A stretch of 6,048 nt of DNA from Gammaproteobacteria bacterium GWE2_37_16 (GTDB lineage Bacteria > Pseudomonadota > Gammaproteobacteria > UBA9339): contig MGXG01000094.1 of assembly GCA_001801285.1 (NCBI GenBank), forward strand, positions 560 to 6,607, in the 5' to 3' direction. Positions 4,520 through 6,048 of the stretch are shown here, piece after piece (positions within the stretch are counted from its first letter, which is position 1; every line of letters starts with the position of its first letter). The translations under genes were made by a program, and so were the position numbers. The notes beneath the pieces were generated by a model, which did no database searches, was not told the origin of the DNA, and was given only the letters and a program-made list of their open reading frames with translations.

Positions 4520-6048
4520 CTACCTTGGCGCGGTAGGCGGTCTAAAAGCAGCAACAGCGCTAATTACTGGAGCTGCTGGTTTCTTTGTATTCAGTTCTAT
4601 TTTACAGTTTTCTGCTAAAGTACGATACTTTTTACACAATTCATTATCATTAAGACAATATCCACAGCATATTATAAAACGTATCTTGTCGGTCATTTTA
4701 TTCCTGTTTTCAAGCATTGACAACAATGTATTATCACTTGCAATAACTCCATCACCAAATAAACTCCAAGGAAAACCTCCATTTATAGCAACTTGCCCCG
4801 ATATAACTGGTACTTGAACAGTTGCAAACTGCTCTTTTAATTTTCTAAAATCATCCGAGTGTAATAAATCCAGCACTCCAAAACCTTGCCCCGTATCTGT
4901 TTTCTCAGCACAAAATTGCATCATTAATTTTCTAATGATCATTTTATATTCTGATGCTTGCTGCCCTTTTGTGCTTTGCGGGGTGTCATCAGCAACAAAC
5001 AACTCACATCTATTATACATTTCTATTAAACAGTTCGCCACAGATAGTTGCCCTTGAGATATCACATAATCAGGAGCAGTAATTCTATCAAAAGTCGACT
5101 TTAATGCATTCTTCAATGAAACTGGTCTTGGCTGTCCACTCAAAGTTGTTGTTGATTTAGGGTGAGATGGCGCTGGCGCAGATTGTTCACTAGGGGGAGA
5201 TGAATTATGACGTCTAGCAGGAATAGAGAATAGGCTAGAGCTACTAACATTAGTACTAGGAACGCTATTCACATTGCCACTTAAAGAAGTGGATGCACTA
5301 GTAAAAGCAAAACAAGTTGTTACTGGAATAGATGCAGATGAAATTAATGGCTCGGTTTGCAAACCTGCTGAACCACTATTTGAAGAAATACTACTAGCAA
5401 TAGGAATTTCCGCTTGTAATTGAGAAGATGAAAGTGTTGCCGATAAACTACTCAATGTTGCGGTTGGCGATGCGGAAGAGCTTGTCGTTGTACTTGAAAT
5501 TATTGCTGAACTTGGGGTGTTAATTGCGCTTAAAGTTTCTGGCGGGGGGCTATCTGGAACTGTAGAAACAACAACCACTGGCACTTCAATAGATTGAACA
5601 CTACTTGAACTGCTTGTTGAGCTACTCTGGGACACAGGGCTTGATGGTGTTGGTATTAATACTGGCCCACCTACCGAAACTGTTGGCGACGAAGGAGAAA
5701 CAGTCTGGATAGAGGCACCAGCTCCTGTGGTACTAGAAATTGGCGACGAAGAAGACGCCGAGGAACTAGAAGAACTATTTGAATGAGAATGTATTGGACT
5801 GTCAATTGCCAAAGAAATTCCAAATGGAATACTCTTTAATGGTGCACGTGCAACTGCTTGAGGAGATGAAGTTATAGAAAATTGCACACGATCACTTACA
5901 TCTCCGTTTATTGGTGTTTTAGGATCTAGAACCAATGGACTATCTGAAGCTGGAGGGGTTGATACACGTGACAATGATGATTCACTAAAAGAAGTAGAAA
6001 GAGAAACTTTCGGTATATCATTAATTGCCCCGAAACGCCGAGCTCTTG
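4520..6048 (-). CDS. Ser/Thr/Pro-rich orphan protein with folded C-terminal domain (5' end outside window); possible effector
   Basis: The frame ends with TAG at 4522-4520 and is open to the right window edge; the first complete codon is at 6046. The furthest start codon inside the window is a TTG at 5974, but 24 sense codons precede it (beginning RARRFGAIND), so the real start is probably outside. Counting from that TTG, residues 1-285 are low complexity: Ser runs (67-77, 117-125), many SP and TP pairs and short hydrophobic islands such as VPVVVVSTV. Residues about 286-470 look folded: YVISQGQLSVANCLIEMYNRC, a helix around YKMIIRKLMMQFC, GFGVLDLLHSDDF, FPWSLFGDGV and a Cys-containing helix IICCGYC. 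I recognise no known domain. A long Ser-rich region ahead of a small domain suggests a flexible secreted or host-exposed protein, but this is inference; a surface protein is also possible. It lies 63 bp upstream of the other orphan gene. Confidence 0.82.
   Translation of the reverse strand, partial: RARRFGAINDIPKVSLSTSFSESSLSRVSTPPASDSPLVLDPKTPINGDVSDRVQFSITSSPQAVARAPLKSIPFGISLAIDSPIHSHSNSSSSSSASSSSPISSTTGAGASIQTVSPSSPTVSVGGPVLIPTPSSPVSQSSSTSSSSSVQSIEVPVVVVSTVPDSPPPETLSAINTPSSAIISSTTTSSSASPTATLSSLSATLSSSQLQAEIPIASSISSNSGSAGLQTEPLISSASIPVTTCFAFTSASTSLSGNVNSVPSTNVSSSSLFSIPARRHNSSPPSEQSAPAPSHPKSTTTLSGQPRPVSLKNALKSTFDRITAPDYVISQGQLSVANCLIEMYNRCELFVADDTPQSTKGQQASEYKMIIRKLMMQFCAEKTDTGQGFGVLDLLHSDDFRKLKEQFATVQVPVISGQVAINGGFPWSLFGDGVIASDNTLLSMLENRNKMTDKIRFIICCGYCLNDNELCKKYRTLAENCKIELNTKKPAAPVISAVAAFRPPTAPR

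Overview
The window is AT-rich, and all four genes lie on the minus strand, so transcription runs from high to low coordinates. The content suggests a Gram-negative bacterium. It has an ArnT-type lipid-A or undecaprenyl-linked sugar transferase next to a small EamA/SMR-type flippase, two long orphan proteins with disordered Ser/Thr/Pro-rich halves of the kind common in effector repertoires of host-associated bacteria, and many copies of a palindromic repeat. A host-associated gammaproteobacterium (for example Legionellales-like) would fit, but no sequence here proves a taxon.

Layout from right to left. (1) 6048-4520: a Ser/Thr/Pro-rich protein with a small folded C-terminal part. It is open at its 5' end and runs out of the window. 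(2) 4456-2897: a 519-residue orphan protein with a helical N-terminal half and an acidic, disordered C-terminal half carrying a repeated PDFY/PDFF motif. It has a strong Shine-Dalgarno site and a plausible own promoter. (3) 2896-2621: an intergenic stretch with two palindromic repeat copies. (4) 2554-686: an ArnT-like membrane glycosyltransferase (PMT_2/GT83 type), interrupted in frame by a cluster of the same repeat. (5) 685-322: an intergenic stretch made largely of the repeat, with tandem 59-61 bp units ending in an inverted copy. (6) 321-1: the N-terminal 107 residues of a small EamA/SMR-type transporter, cut by the left window edge.

The membrane genes make a plausible functional pair: the small transporter would flip an undecaprenyl-phosphate-linked sugar, and the ArnT-like enzyme would transfer it to lipid A or another envelope acceptor on the periplasmic side. 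The two orphan proteins show no visible link to that pathway.

The most notable feature is the repeat family. Its core is GTAGC followed by an 8-bp hairpin, and the copies have changed both stem arms together. The intergenic array and the ArnT insertion share one layout: tandem forward copies followed by one inverted copy, giving terminal inverted repeats GTAGCCGCAG/CTGCGGCTAC like a REPIN or a miniature element. Within ArnT the composite is 90 bp (30 codons), its tandem step is 42 bp (14 codons), and the copies are read in stop-free frames. This is analogous to the palindromic elements of Rickettsia that insert into protein-coding genes.
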